Part shown: piece by piece, positions 47,932 to 56,559 of the stretch | How the letters are laid out: each line of letters begins with the position of its first letter | How positions within the stretch are numbered: the first letter of the stretch is position 1 | NCBI RefSeq assembly: GCF_014851685.1 | Contig: NZ_JACVAC010000002.1 | Coordinates: 516,564 to 580,563, forward strand | Length of the DNA: 64,000 nt | Origin: Pseudomonas sp. PDM05 | Lineage (GTDB): Bacteria > Pseudomonadota > Gammaproteobacteria > Pseudomonadales > Pseudomonadaceae | Direction of reading: 5' to 3' | The notes under the pieces: generated by a model | Database searches by the model: none | Told to the model about the DNA's origin: nothing | What the model saw: the letters and a program-made list of their open reading frames with translations, nothing else | Translations under genes and position numbers: made by a program

Positions 47932-49038
47932 TCAATGGGCGTGCTCGGCGGAGCCCTTGCCCAGCTCGGACTTGAGGATGAAGCTGCCAACCGTCGCCAC
48001 TTGCGCACCGGCTTCCAGGCCTTTTCGCACTTCGACGTAGCCGTTTTCGCTGACACCTAGTTCAAGATGGCGGGTGACGAACCCGTGTTCGGTGCGCTCG
48101 AACACCGAGGGTTTGTCCTCGACGGTCTGGATCGCCGCCTCGGGCACGCTGACCGGCGCCTGGAAGCTCTCGGTGGCCAGTTGCACGCTGACAAACAAGC
48201 CGGGGCGCCAGGCATCGTCGGGGTTCGGCACGCTGACGCGAACGGTGGCGGTGCGCGTCTGTTCGCCGAGCAGATTACCGACGTAGGCCACTGTGCCACG
48301 GACTTCGGTGCCCATTTCGCTGGAGCTGACCTTGACGGGTTTGCCGACGCGGACCTTGTTCAGGTCTTTGGGAAACACACCAAAGGTGACCCACACCTGG
48401 GACAGGTCCGACAGGGTGAAGGCGTTGCTGGTTTCGCTGACCACCTCGCCGACGCCGAGGTGTTTTTCCACCACCACACCGGCAAATGGCGCGCGCAATT
48501 CGTAGCGATTTCCTCCGACGAGTACGGCGCTGCCACTCAGGGCGCTCATCTTCTGACGGGCGTTGTTCAGGGCGATTTCGGCTTCCTGTAGGGTTTGGCG
48601 TGCCAGCAGGTAGTCCTGTTCGGCAGAGATTTTGTCCTGCCACAACTGACGCTCACGCTGAAAGGTGGTGCGGGCCAGTTCGACCCGGCGTTGGCTGGCG
48701 GCCAGTTCACTGCGCAGGTCGGAAATCTGCTGGCTGGCGATCACTGCCAACAGCTCACCCTTTTTTACCGACTGGCCGAGGTTGACCTGCACCGACTCCA
48801 CCACGCCCGCCGTACGCGGGACGATGTGCGAGGTGCGGTCCTCGTCGAAACGCACCTCTGCCGGCACGGTCAGCAGCGTGCTGAGCGAGCGCGGTTGGGC
48901 CTGGGCCAGTTGAATGCCGGCGGCCTGGATCTGCTGCTCGGTGAGTTCAAGTTCGCCTTCTTCTTCAGCGGCCTTGGCAACACTGCACAGCAGCAGGCTC
49001 AAGGCGACGGCGAGCGCTACGCCATGTTTGTGGTTCAT
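47932..49038 (-). CDS. czcB: Heavy-metal RND efflux, periplasmic adaptor (CzcB family)
   Basis: The 368-residue membrane-fusion protein links the inner-membrane pump to the outer-membrane channel. It has an N-terminal signal (VALAVALSLLLCSVAKA), a lipoyl-like half (VVESVQVNLGQSVKKGELLAVI, paired with APFAGVVVEKHLGVGEVV), a helical hairpin rich in Gln/Ala/Arg, and beta-barrel parts. No His-rich metal-binding tail is visible except the final AEHAH. It is 18 bases upstream of czcA and 18 bases after czcC. Confidence 0.92.
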   Translation of the reverse strand: MNHKHGVALAVALSLLLCSVAKAAEEEGELELTEQQIQAAGIQLAQAQPRSLSTLLTVPAEVRFDEDRTSHIVPRTAGVVESVQVNLGQSVKKGELLAVIASQQISDLRSELAASQRRVELARTTFQRERQLWQDKISAEQDYLLARQTLQEAEIALNNARQKMSALSGSAVLVGGNRYELRAPFAGVVVEKHLGVGEVVSETSNAFTLSDLSQVWVTFGVFPKDLNKVRVGKPVKVSSSEMGTEVRGTVAYVGNLLGEQTRTATVRVSVPNPDDAWRPGLFVSVQLATESFQAPVSVPEAAIQTVEDKPSVFERTEHGFVTRHLELGVSENGYVEVRKGLEAGAQVATVGSFILKSELGKGSAEHAH

Positions 49039-49056
49039 AGAAAGCTCCAGGAAAAA

Positions 49057-50268
49057 TCAAAGACGGGTGAGGTCGCCGTAGATCCGTTCGATGCGCACCC
49101 AGGCCTCCGTGGCCTGGGCGGTGGCGGCGAGGTATTGGGTGCGAGCGGCAATCAGCGTGCGCTGGGCGTCGAGGACATCGAGGAAGTTGAACTTGCCCAT
49201 CTCGAAACCACGGGTGGCGCTGTCCACCGCGCTTTGGGCGGCGGGCAGGATCTGCTGGTTGAACGTGCGCACTTCGCTATCGGCGGTTTGCCACAGGTCC
49301 AGGGCCTGGCGGGTTTCGGTACGCAGGCGCAGTTCGGTGGCGTTGCGCAGGTCGCGGGCCTGGTCGGCGCGACGACTGGCGGCGAGCACGTTGCCCTGGT
49401 TGCGGTTGAACAGCGGGAGCGGCATCGACAGGCCGACCAGGTTGACCCGCTCACGCGCGCCAGCGTCGTATTGGCTGCCGATGGACACGTCGAGGTCGGG
49501 GATGCGCTGGGCTTTTTCCAGGCCGACGCTGGCTTCGCTGTGCAGGATCTGCAATTCGGCCAGGCGCAGTTCGGCCGTCTGTTCAAGGCGCGCCAGCAAC
49601 TGGGCGGCGGGAGGCAACGGCAGTTTTTGCGTGGCGACGCCCTGGAAATCGACGACGGCGCTGCCAGTGCTGGCGGCCAGGCGGCGATAGGCATCGTTGA
49701 GGCCCATCTGTGCACGGTTGAATTCAAGGCGGATTTGCGACACTTGCACCTGGGCGCGGGTGGCTTCCACCGGCGAGGTTTTGCCCGCCGTCACGCGACC
49801 GTTGGCGACCACCAGGCCACGTTCGGCCAGCTTCAGGGAGCGCTGCGCGAGGTCAAGGCGCTCCTGGGCGCGCAGGGCGCCGTAGTAGCTGTCGATCACG
49901 TCGGCGCGCAGGGTGTTGCGGCGCTGTTCCAGGGTCAGTGCGGTGGCGTCCTGAGCGCGAGTGGCCACATCGATACGCGCGCCGCGCTTGCCGCCCAACT
50001 CCAGGGTCTGGCTGAGTTTGACGCTGGTGGTGCGCGTGTCACGGCGGGTGTCTTCGGCATCCACGGAAAGCACGGGGTTGGGTATCAGCGCGGCCTGCTG
50101 GCGGCCGCCCTCGGCGATGTTGATGTCCCACTGAGCAGCGGCGAGGTCAGGGTGGTTGGCGAAGGCATTCTGCAAGGCGCTATCGAGGGTGAGGGTTTGC
50201 GCTTGGGCCGTATTGGCAGCCACCCACAACAACGTCGCCCCCAGCAGATGTTTAACGGAAATTGGCAT
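49057..50268 (-). CDS. czcC: Heavy-metal RND efflux, outer-membrane channel (CzcC family)
   Basis: The 403-residue TolC-type protein is the outer-membrane part of the efflux complex. It has a signal peptide (LLGATLLWVAANTAQA), two repeated helical domains (LDSALQNAFANHPDLAAAQWDI; DAYRRLAASTGS), and the typical DTRTTSVKLSQTLELGGKRGAR. It is the first gene of the operon. The candidate operator lies about 77 bases upstream, and a truncated gluconate permease begins about 95 bases upstream. Confidence 0.92.
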   Translation of the reverse strand: MPISVKHLLGATLLWVAANTAQAQTLTLDSALQNAFANHPDLAAAQWDINIAEGGRQQAALIPNPVLSVDAEDTRRDTRTTSVKLSQTLELGGKRGARIDVATRAQDATALTLEQRRNTLRADVIDSYYGALRAQERLDLAQRSLKLAERGLVVANGRVTAGKTSPVEATRAQVQVSQIRLEFNRAQMGLNDAYRRLAASTGSAVVDFQGVATQKLPLPPAAQLLARLEQTAELRLAELQILHSEASVGLEKAQRIPDLDVSIGSQYDAGARERVNLVGLSMPLPLFNRNQGNVLAASRRADQARDLRNATELRLRTETRQALDLWQTADSEVRTFNQQILPAAQSAVDSATRGFEMGKFNFLDVLDAQRTLIAARTQYLAATAQATEAWVRIERIYGDLTRL

Positions 50269-50344
50269 AACGAGAGTTCCACGCCCATGAAGTACAAGCG
50301 GCTGGAATGTAGCGCTCGCGACTTATCAGGGCGGTGGAGACAAG

Positions 50345-50351
50345 ATTACAA
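50345..50351 (-). promoter_or_regulatory. Candidate regulator half-site upstream of czcC
   Basis: On the strand that reads toward czcC the sequence is TTGTAAT inside GGATTTGTAATCTTG, the same heptamer as in the sites before the porin and regulator genes and in the same orientation relative to the gene. It is a half-site only. Confidence 0.35.
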
Positions 50352-50362
50352 ATCCGACAGCA

Positions 50363-50875
50363 ATGGCTCTGGGCTGGCACTTTGGGCGGGGGTCGCAGGT
50401 CGCACCAAAACGGCACATGAACACCCTGCGCAAAGCCCTCGCGCCCATCGCCGTATTGCTGCTGACCATCGGCGCCGGCGGCGGCCTCAAGCAAACCCTG
50501 CTGGATGCGGGCGTGAGCCAGACCATCAGCAAGGTCGCCGAAGGTGCGCACATGCCGTACCTGCTGCTGGCCTGGCTGATCGCCGTGGCGTTGCGTCAGG
50601 CCACCGGCTCGGCGACGGTTGCCACGACCACCACGGCGGGCATTCTCGCGCCGATGATGGCGGGGTTGGCGGCGACACAGAGCTCACTGGTAGCGCTGGC
50701 GATTGGCGCGGGCTCGGTGTTCTTTTGCCATGTGAACGACGCCGGGTTCTGGATGGTGCGCGAGTATTTCGGGTTGCAGTTGAAACAGACGATTTGGGTG
50801 TGGTCGGTGTTGCAGACGATTGTGTCCGTTGTCGGTTTGATCGGTACGCTACTGCTCTGGCACTTTCTGACCTGA
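50363..50875 (+). pseudogene. Truncated gluconate permease (GntP family), C-terminal remnant
   Basis: About 170 residues match only the C-terminal third of GntP-type permeases, which are normally about 440 residues. The visible parts are KALAPIAVLLLTIGAGGGLKQTLLDAG, conserved in part, then LRQATGSATVATTTTAGILAP and FFCHVNDAGFWMVREYFGL. Homology appears to begin right at the ATG at 50363, with no trace of the missing N-terminal part upstream. The fragment faces away from czcC, so the truncation lies at the edge of the metal-efflux operon. It keeps an intact frame and could still be made, but a functional transporter is unlikely. Confidence 0.8.
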
Positions 50876-50878
50876 TCC

Positions 50879-52168
50879 TCAGCTCGCCAAGGTGTGGCGC
50901 TTACCGAACAGCGCCACACTCCCCACGCCCACCGCACCCATCACCACGCAATAGCCCACGCAAATCCACGGGCTCGTCGGCATCAGTGCAATCAACAGCA
51001 GCGGCGTGGTGCTTGCCCACAGCGCGTAGGCAATGTTGTAGGTAAAGGAGATCCCCGAGACCCGCACCGGCGCCGGAAACAAGCCGACCATCACCGACGG
51101 CACCGCGCCGACCACCCCGCAACTCAAGCCCGCCACGGCGTACGCCGCGCCGAGCCAGATGCCGCCGTTGATCAGGCTGGCATACAGCACGGCAATGCCC
51201 ACTGGCAGCAGCAGGCTGTAGACCAGCACTGCGCGCCAGGCACCGATGCGGTCCACCAGCAGACCGGCGAGGACGCAGCCGATGTTGAGGAAGACGATGC
51301 CCAGCGCGCTCAATGCAAAGGTATGGCTGGGACTCATGCCGAAGGTTTTCTGCATCATGGTCGGGGTGATGACGACGAGGACGACCACGGCGGAGGTGAG
51401 CACGCAGGTGAGGATCATCGCCGGCAGCAGCACGGCGCGATGGTCACGCAGCACGGTACGCAGCGGCAGTTCGGCGGCGGCATGGCGGCGGGCCTGCATT
51501 TCGAGGAACACCGGGGTTTCGCTGAGCCAGCGGCGCAGCCACACCCCGATCACGCCGAACACGCCGCCGAGCAGGAAGGGGAAACGCCAGGCGTAGTCGA
51601 GGATCTCGGCAGGCGTGAATATTTGCGCCAGCAGTGTGGCGGTCAGCGCCCCAAGCAGGTAGCCGAAAGTCAGCCCGGCTTGCAGGAAACCCAACGCGTA
51701 GCCACGGTGATGGGGCGGCGCGTGTTCCGCGACGAAGGTCCAGGCACTGGGCACTTCGCCGCCCACGGCGGCACCTTGGAGCACCCGTAGAAACAGCAGG
51801 ATCAGCGGTGCGAAATAACCGATTTGCGCGTAAGTCGGCATGATCCCGATCAGCAGGCACGGCAGCGCCATCATCAGGATGCTCAAGCTGAATACGCGCT
51901 TGCGTCCCAGGTGGTCGGCGAAATGTGCCATCAAGATGCCGCCCAGCGGACGCGCCAGGTAGCCGGTGACGAAAATTCCGAAACTTTGCAGCAGGCGCAG
52001 CCATTCGGGCATTTCTGGCGGGAAAAACAGTTGGCTGAGGGTCAGCGCGAAGAATACGAAGATGATGAAATCGTAGATCTCCAAGGCGCCGCCCAGGGCG
52101 GCCAGGCCCAGGGTTTTGTAGTCGGAGCGGGAAAAACGCTGCGCCTGGGAGGAAAGGATGGCAGTCAT
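50879..52168 (-). CDS. MFS transporter, metabolite:H+ symporter (MHS) subfamily
   Basis: The 429-residue protein has about 12 membrane helices and the MHS-type N-terminus (LGGALEIYDFIIFVFFALTLSQLFF, conserved start GGALEIYDF). It also has the MFS loop motif HFADHLGRKRVF, and LRVLQGAAVGGEVPSAWTFVAEHAP. MHS transporters import organic acids, betaines or proline; the substrate is unknown. It is convergent with the truncated gluconate permease, 3 bases apart. Confidence 0.88.
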   Translation of the reverse strand: MTAILSSQAQRFSRSDYKTLGLAALGGALEIYDFIIFVFFALTLSQLFFPPEMPEWLRLLQSFGIFVTGYLARPLGGILMAHFADHLGRKRVFSLSILMMALPCLLIGIMPTYAQIGYFAPLILLFLRVLQGAAVGGEVPSAWTFVAEHAPPHHRGYALGFLQAGLTFGYLLGALTATLLAQIFTPAEILDYAWRFPFLLGGVFGVIGVWLRRWLSETPVFLEMQARRHAAAELPLRTVLRDHRAVLLPAMILTCVLTSAVVVLVVITPTMMQKTFGMSPSHTFALSALGIVFLNIGCVLAGLLVDRIGAWRAVLVYSLLLPVGIAVLYASLINGGIWLGAAYAVAGLSCGVVGAVPSVMVGLFPAPVRVSGISFTYNIAYALWASTTPLLLIALMPTSPWICVGYCVVMGAVGVGSVALFGKRHTLAS

Positions 52169-52481
52169 GGTGAGGCTCGGCAGACAAACAAAATGGCGTG
52201 CAGGTTATGAGCTGGGCGGGATGATGGCAATCGCGCAAGATGTATTTGTTTTCCCCATGGATCGATGGAGATAACTGCATTCCCTTGCCGATGGGCGCAG
52301 TCGCAAGGTTGGCAGCGCACTTCAAATGGCGGGCTTCTGGCTTGCGGCGTGACGCAACACCTTTCTGATTAGACGCGTGGGGTTGTCCTACTTCAGACGA
52401 TGCCCTCCCCTGACTCCTTTCGCCAGCACCTTTGATTAACCTGACTCGGCTTCCCTCTCACGAACCACCAAGGAAAATCCG
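52169..52481. other. Intergenic region without recognisable gene
   Basis: These 313 bases separate the divergent MFS and hypothetical genes. No open frame with a ribosome-binding site, RNA gene or repeat was recognised. The last 15 bases contain AAGGAAAA, the ribosome-binding site of the gene at 52482. Confidence 0.6.
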
Positions 52482-52802
52482 ATGACGCCCCTGTCCAAAT
52501 CACTGGAAGAGTTGATCAACGATATTTACAAGGACGACAACGTTTCGTTCGTCGAGTACAGGGCCCTGCGCGACGATGCTGATCGCCGCATGGCGGCCGT
52601 TATCAAGGAGTTTGGCCTGCACAACAACGTGACGGCCTTCCAGAAAGCGATGGACGTGACGATGCAGCTATTGCAGACCAGTGTCATCGACGCCAAAAAA
52701 GCCAAGCTGACCGACACCGGCGAGGCAATCGTCAAGGATGCACTGACGGCCCAGGTGGAGTATTTGCGCGCCGGCAGCCAACTGGCACTGCGCCTGCTGT
52801 GA
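52482..52802 (+). CDS. Hypothetical small cytoplasmic protein
   Basis: I do not recognise this 106-residue protein. It is charged, predicted to be mostly helical, and has no signal peptide, membrane segment or cysteine. An AAGGAAAA ribosome-binding site 7 bases before the ATG, balanced composition and normal codon use support a real gene. It stands alone, 95 bases before the acid phosphatase-like gene. Confidence 0.72.
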   Translation: MTPLSKSLEELINDIYKDDNVSFVEYRALRDDADRRMAAVIKEFGLHNNVTAFQKAMDVTMQLLQTSVIDAKKAKLTDTGEAIVKDALTAQVEYLRAGSQLALRLL

Positions 52803-52897
52803 CCTTCTGACGTAACCCCCTGTCTTCGTTCCGTCACATTGCATTGCTACCGTCCTGCGAAATATCTTGCAACATCTCGCCAGCAAGGACTCCCGCA

Positions 52898-54598
52898 ATG
52901 AGTGATGAGCACGAAGACCGCCCCTCCCCCGATTCCACCGCCCAAGCGCCAGTAGACAGCAGCCGTCGGCGCTTCCTGGGGGGCGCGGCGGTGCTGGGGG
53001 TTGGCGCGACCTTGAGTGCCTGCGGCAATCCCAGCGAGGCCCCGGGCAAGCCGACGGCGCGACCACTTACACCGCAGGAGCTGGACAAGGCCTTGCACGA
53101 CCAGGTGAAAACCGTGGTGGTGATCTACGCCGAGAACCGCAGCTTCAACAACCTGTTTGCAGATTTCCCCGGCGTTGAGAAACCGCTGTCGGCGCTCAAG
53201 CCTGCCGACGCGCAGCAACGCGACCGCGACGGCAGCCTGCTGACCACCCTGCCTGCGGTCTGGGGCGGCGTGTTGCAAGTCGGCCCGCAAAGCGTCGACG
53301 GGGTGACGTACCCCAGCGAAGTGCAATTCCAGCAGGGCCTGCCCAATGCGCCGTTCGCCCTCAAGGGCCCGAACGCTGAAGACCTGCCCTTGGGCCTGGT
53401 GACCCGCGACTTGTGGCACGTGTTCTACCAGAACCAGATGCAGATCAATGGCGGCAAGAACGACAACTTTGTCGCCTGGGGCGATTCCGGCGGGCTGGTG
53501 ATGGGGTATTACGCCCAGAGCCGTTATTCCCTGCGCCTGTGGGACGTGGCCAAGGAGTTTGTGCTCTGCGATAACTTCTTCCAGGGCGCGTTTGGTGGCT
53601 CGTTCCTCAACCACCAGTACCTGATCAGCGCCACCGCGCCGTTTTACCCGAACGCCGCGCAGTCGGTGGCCAAGGCACAGATCGCCACCCTGCAAAGCGA
53701 TGACCCCACCGACACACGCCTCAAGCCCCTGGACAAGTCCCCGGCCAGCGCCATGACCGGCGCGCCGCAGTTCGGCCCCAGCGCACTGACCCCGGACGGT
53801 TATGGGGTCAACACCCTCGCCCCGCCCTACTGGCCGACCTGGATTCGCGACCCGCAAAACCCGGACTACGCCAAGGCCGACCTGCCCAACGTGCTGGTGC
53901 CGCAAACCCACGAACACATCGGCGACAAGCTGTCGAAAAAGAACGTCGACTGGGCCTGGTATGCCGGTGCATGGCAGGCGACGCTGGACCAGTTCAAGGA
54001 CTCGGGGGGTATCCCCAAGATCCCGAACTTCCAGTATCACCACCAGCCGTTCAACTACTTCAAGCAACAAGGGCCGCAAAACCGTGCCGAACGGGACAAG
54101 CGCCTGCGTGATGGCGGTTTGGGCGATGAGTCGAGCACCAACAGGTTTTTCGCCGACGCCCAGGCCGGCAAGCTGCCTGCCGTGACCTTCTACAAACCCC
54201 AGGGCAACCTGAACATGCACGCCGGTTACGCCGACATAGCCTCCGGCGACCGCCATATCGCCCGCGCCTTGAAGGTGCTGCAAGAGAGCCCGCAGTGGAA
54301 AAACATGGTAGTGGTCGTCACCGTCGATGAAAACGGCGGCTGGTGGGACCACGTCGCGCCGCCCAAGGGTGACCGCTGGGGCCCTGGCACGCGGATTCCG
54401 GCGTTGGTGGTGTCGCCGTTTGCACGCAAGGGCACGGTGGATCACACGGTGTACGACACGGCGTCGATCCTGCGCCTGATCACCCGGGTGTTCCAGCTGG
54501 AAACCCTCGATGGCCTCAAGCAGCGTGATGACGCCATGATCGCCCGCGGCCAGAAGCCCATGGGTGACTTGAGCAACGCCTTGCAGTTCAACCTGTAG
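52898..54598 (+). CDS. Tat-exported acid phosphatase / phospholipase C-family phosphoesterase (AcpA-like)
   Basis: The 566-residue protein begins with a twin-arginine signal, SSRRRFLGGAAVLGVGA (about residues 21-37). It then shows the phosphoesterase-family (PF04185) pattern: VVVIYAENRSFNNLFADFPG near residue 75, WDVAKEFVLCDNFFQGAFGGSF without its last residue, VVVTVDENGGWWDHVAPPKGD as an excerpt, and TRIPALVVSPFARKG. Francisella AcpA is a characterised relative. The likely substrate is a phosphomonoester or phospholipid head group; this cannot be settled by sequence. The ATG at 52898 follows AAGGA; the frame opens earlier at 52844. Confidence 0.88.
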   Translation: MSDEHEDRPSPDSTAQAPVDSSRRRFLGGAAVLGVGATLSACGNPSEAPGKPTARPLTPQELDKALHDQVKTVVVIYAENRSFNNLFADFPGVEKPLSALKPADAQQRDRDGSLLTTLPAVWGGVLQVGPQSVDGVTYPSEVQFQQGLPNAPFALKGPNAEDLPLGLVTRDLWHVFYQNQMQINGGKNDNFVAWGDSGGLVMGYYAQSRYSLRLWDVAKEFVLCDNFFQGAFGGSFLNHQYLISATAPFYPNAAQSVAKAQIATLQSDDPTDTRLKPLDKSPASAMTGAPQFGPSALTPDGYGVNTLAPPYWPTWIRDPQNPDYAKADLPNVLVPQTHEHIGDKLSKKNVDWAWYAGAWQATLDQFKDSGGIPKIPNFQYHHQPFNYFKQQGPQNRAERDKRLRDGGLGDESSTNRFFADAQAGKLPAVTFYKPQGNLNMHAGYADIASGDRHIARALKVLQESPQWKNMVVVVTVDENGGWWDHVAPPKGDRWGPGTRIPALVVSPFARKGTVDHTVYDTASILRLITRVFQLETLDGLKQRDDAMIARGQKPMGDLSNALQFNL

Positions 54599-54720
54599 GT
54601 TTTCTTATCCAATAACGACATGCCCGGCGATTTAGCACGCGGTTTTCCTGGTCAGCCGCTACTGTGTGGGAGTGGGCTTTCATCCCGCGCAGACGGGCTT
54701 TCGCTGACAAGGAATCACAC

Positions 54721-55890
54721 ATGTTCAAACCGACCAGGTTGTCCCTCACCCTGGCCGCACTGATGGCCAGTGCGGTCGTACAGGCCGACGTCGAAGTACC
54801 GCTGGGCAGCACGCAACGTGTCACTCAGCTGTTCGCGTTCCCCAATAACTGCAACGTGATCTGTTTTCGGCCCTGGTCGCTGGAGCAGACGGCCGAGCAT
54901 TATCTGAACCAGAGCCTGCAACGGGACGGTTACAGCAGGGCCAAGGTCAGCGTGAAGAACCACGACGGCCAGGTTGTCGCGACCTTCAGCGGTGTACCCG
55001 AAGATTACGGCCAGCCCCTAAAGACGTTACTCAACACCGCCGACCTGGCCTACCAAGGCGCCAGCAAGCTCAACAGCGACGGCAAGTGGGCCTACAACTG
55101 GTATTTGTTCCTGCCGCTGGGCATGGCCCTGGAAAACCGCAAGAGCATCGAGCTGCTGCACTTCCCGCCGGACTACTCGCTGACCCAGGCCCAGGATTAC
55201 CTGGAATCCAGTACCACCGACCGCTGGGCCGCGCTGCTCACCGACAACGGTATCCCGGCCACCGAAACGCCGGCCTACCAGACCATCATCGACATCGCGC
55301 CGATCGCCGCGCCGTCCAATGCCGGCAAGGATCTGGAAGGCGTCTACAGCTACTTCACCGATTATCAGACGCGCATGGTCAAGGAACTGAGCCTGTCGCC
55401 CAAAGGGTCGTTGCCGATGGTGGCGTTCGGCGCTCCGGTGCGCAATTGGATCAAGCAACAATACGGGCAGAGCGTGGCCGTGCTGGGCCTGGCCCAGATC
55501 AGCCCGCAAGCCGGCGAAACCGTTGCGGTGCTGGGCGCCAACCACCCGAGCTACATCTGGTACGCGGCCGACCCTGCGACCTATGATGGCAACGAGCAGA
55601 AGGCCGACGAAGCGGGTTTGAAGGTCATGGGCCAGGACTTGAGCGCCGCCTGCTGGCAGGCGGGCATGGGGCAAAAGCCCGCGAGCGATCCGAATGTGTT
55701 GCTCAAGGCGTGCATGAACACCTGGCAGGTCACGCGCAAGGAGCAGACCTGCGAGTTGTTCTACACCTCCGTGCGCGGCTTGACCCCGGAAAAAGCCAAC
55801 GCCCAATGCGCCACGCCGACGACCAAGGCGCAACTGCGCCTGCTCAAGAACCCCGCCCCAACGCCTACTATCACGGTGCCGGCGCTGTAA
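54721..55890 (+). CDS. Exported protein of unknown function
   Basis: This 389-residue protein has a signal peptide (LSLTLAALMASAVVQA, cleavage near residue 23) and no membrane anchor, so it is probably periplasmic. Cysteines occur in pairs (NNCNVICF near residue 42; C-terminal ACWQ, ACMN, TCEL and QCAT), suggesting disulfides. I do not recognise a family. The ribosome-binding site is AAGGAATCACAC before the ATG. It follows the Tat phosphoesterase gene by 122 bases; co-function is not established. Confidence 0.72.
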   Translation: MFKPTRLSLTLAALMASAVVQADVEVPLGSTQRVTQLFAFPNNCNVICFRPWSLEQTAEHYLNQSLQRDGYSRAKVSVKNHDGQVVATFSGVPEDYGQPLKTLLNTADLAYQGASKLNSDGKWAYNWYLFLPLGMALENRKSIELLHFPPDYSLTQAQDYLESSTTDRWAALLTDNGIPATETPAYQTIIDIAPIAAPSNAGKDLEGVYSYFTDYQTRMVKELSLSPKGSLPMVAFGAPVRNWIKQQYGQSVAVLGLAQISPQAGETVAVLGANHPSYIWYAADPATYDGNEQKADEAGLKVMGQDLSAACWQAGMGQKPASDPNVLLKACMNTWQVTRKEQTCELFYTSVRGLTPEKANAQCATPTTKAQLRLLKNPAPTPTITVPAL

Positions 55891-55907
55891 GTCGTACCGG
55901 CAACGGG

Positions 55908-55941
55908 GGATTTCTACTGTCAAAGTTGACAGTAGAAATCC
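55908..55941. repeat. Perfect 16-bp inverted repeat with 2-base spacer
   Basis: GGATTTCTACTGTCAA (55908-55923) and its exact complement (55926-55941) are separated by only AG. No T run follows, so it is not a standard terminator. It lies 17 bases after the stop of the upstream gene and 97 bases before the SET-domain gene. It could be an operator for a dimeric regulator or a mobile-repeat remnant. Confidence 0.85.
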
Positions 55942-56037
55942 GATCCAAGTTGAGCGAGGCTTGGAGCGCACCCATCCGCTGCAAGACTGGAAGTCAGCCA
56001 CTACCCGCAGGTCGATGCAGCCGAACCCAGGAGAGTT

Positions 56038-56559
56038 ATGAAAACTCGCGCCATGGATAAGGCTAAAACCGTTGCGAGCGACTGCCTTTACCCCTTCAAG
56101 TCCCACCTCGGCACGGGCTACCCCTCGACCGAGCTGTTCGAGGTGGTGCACGACGCAGATGGCACAGCGGCCGGGATCAAGGCTCGTGTGGCCTTTGACA
56201 GTCGTGTACGCATTGCCAAGCTCTCAGGCTACGCCCTGAGCGAACGACGCCTGCATACCTTGCAGCTGTCTTCACGCATCCACCTGTACGACTGCTGGTT
56301 TTGCGGGCTGATCTCGCACTCCTGCAAACCGAACGTATTCCTCGATTTGCATTACCTGGAAGTCTGGACCTTGCAGGAAATTGCGGCCGGCGAGTGCTTG
56401 ACGATGGATTACGCCAACACCGAGGACGTGTTGTACCGGCAGTTCGCCTGCCAATGTGGCGAGTTGAACTGCCGCGGCTGGATCACCGGGCGCAATGAGC
56501 CGCTGAACGCCGAAGGCCAGGCGTTCATGGCCCAATGGCGCGAACGCAAGCGACCTTAG
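56038..56559 (+). CDS. SET-domain protein (probable lysine methyltransferase)
   Basis: The 173-residue protein has the SET hallmarks: ISHSCKPNVFLDL (SHSCKPN at 93-99, the usual NHSCxPN), LTMDYAN (123-127, the catalytic-tyrosine motif), and the post-SET zinc-binding cysteines Cys138, Cys140 and Cys145 in CQCGELNCRGWITG. These give the S-adenosylmethionine-binding knot and product channel of protein-lysine methyltransferases. Bacterial members are scattered and their substrates are mostly unknown. The stop overlaps the convergent carbonic anhydrase stop. The ATG at 56038 follows AGGAGAGTT; ATG 56053 is an alternative. Confidence 0.88.
   Translation: MKTRAMDKAKTVASDCLYPFKSHLGTGYPSTELFEVVHDADGTAAGIKARVAFDSRVRIAKLSGYALSERRLHTLQLSSRIHLYDCWFCGLISHSCKPNVFLDLHYLEVWTLQEIAAGECLTMDYANTEDVLYRQFACQCGELNCRGWITGRNEPLNAEGQAFMAQWRERKRP

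Noticed and set aside
42582..50268. Copper/silver Cus system
   Set aside because: The pump's fourth-helix motif DFGIIVDGAVVIVEN is of the Zn/Co/Cd type, and CusA has a different sequence there; no CusF-like periplasmic chaperone gene is present.
48595..51045. 816-codon plus-strand open frame opposite czcB and czcC
   Set aside because: It is a mirror of the minus-strand efflux genes in GC-rich DNA; it has no family features and its composition (Gly/Gln/His/Ala-rich) is typical of antisense shadows.
54664..54698. Solitary REP before the unknown exported gene
   Set aside because: TGTGTGGGAGTGGGCTTTC resembles a REP start but diverges soon and lacks a paired copy, so it was not listed as a repeat.
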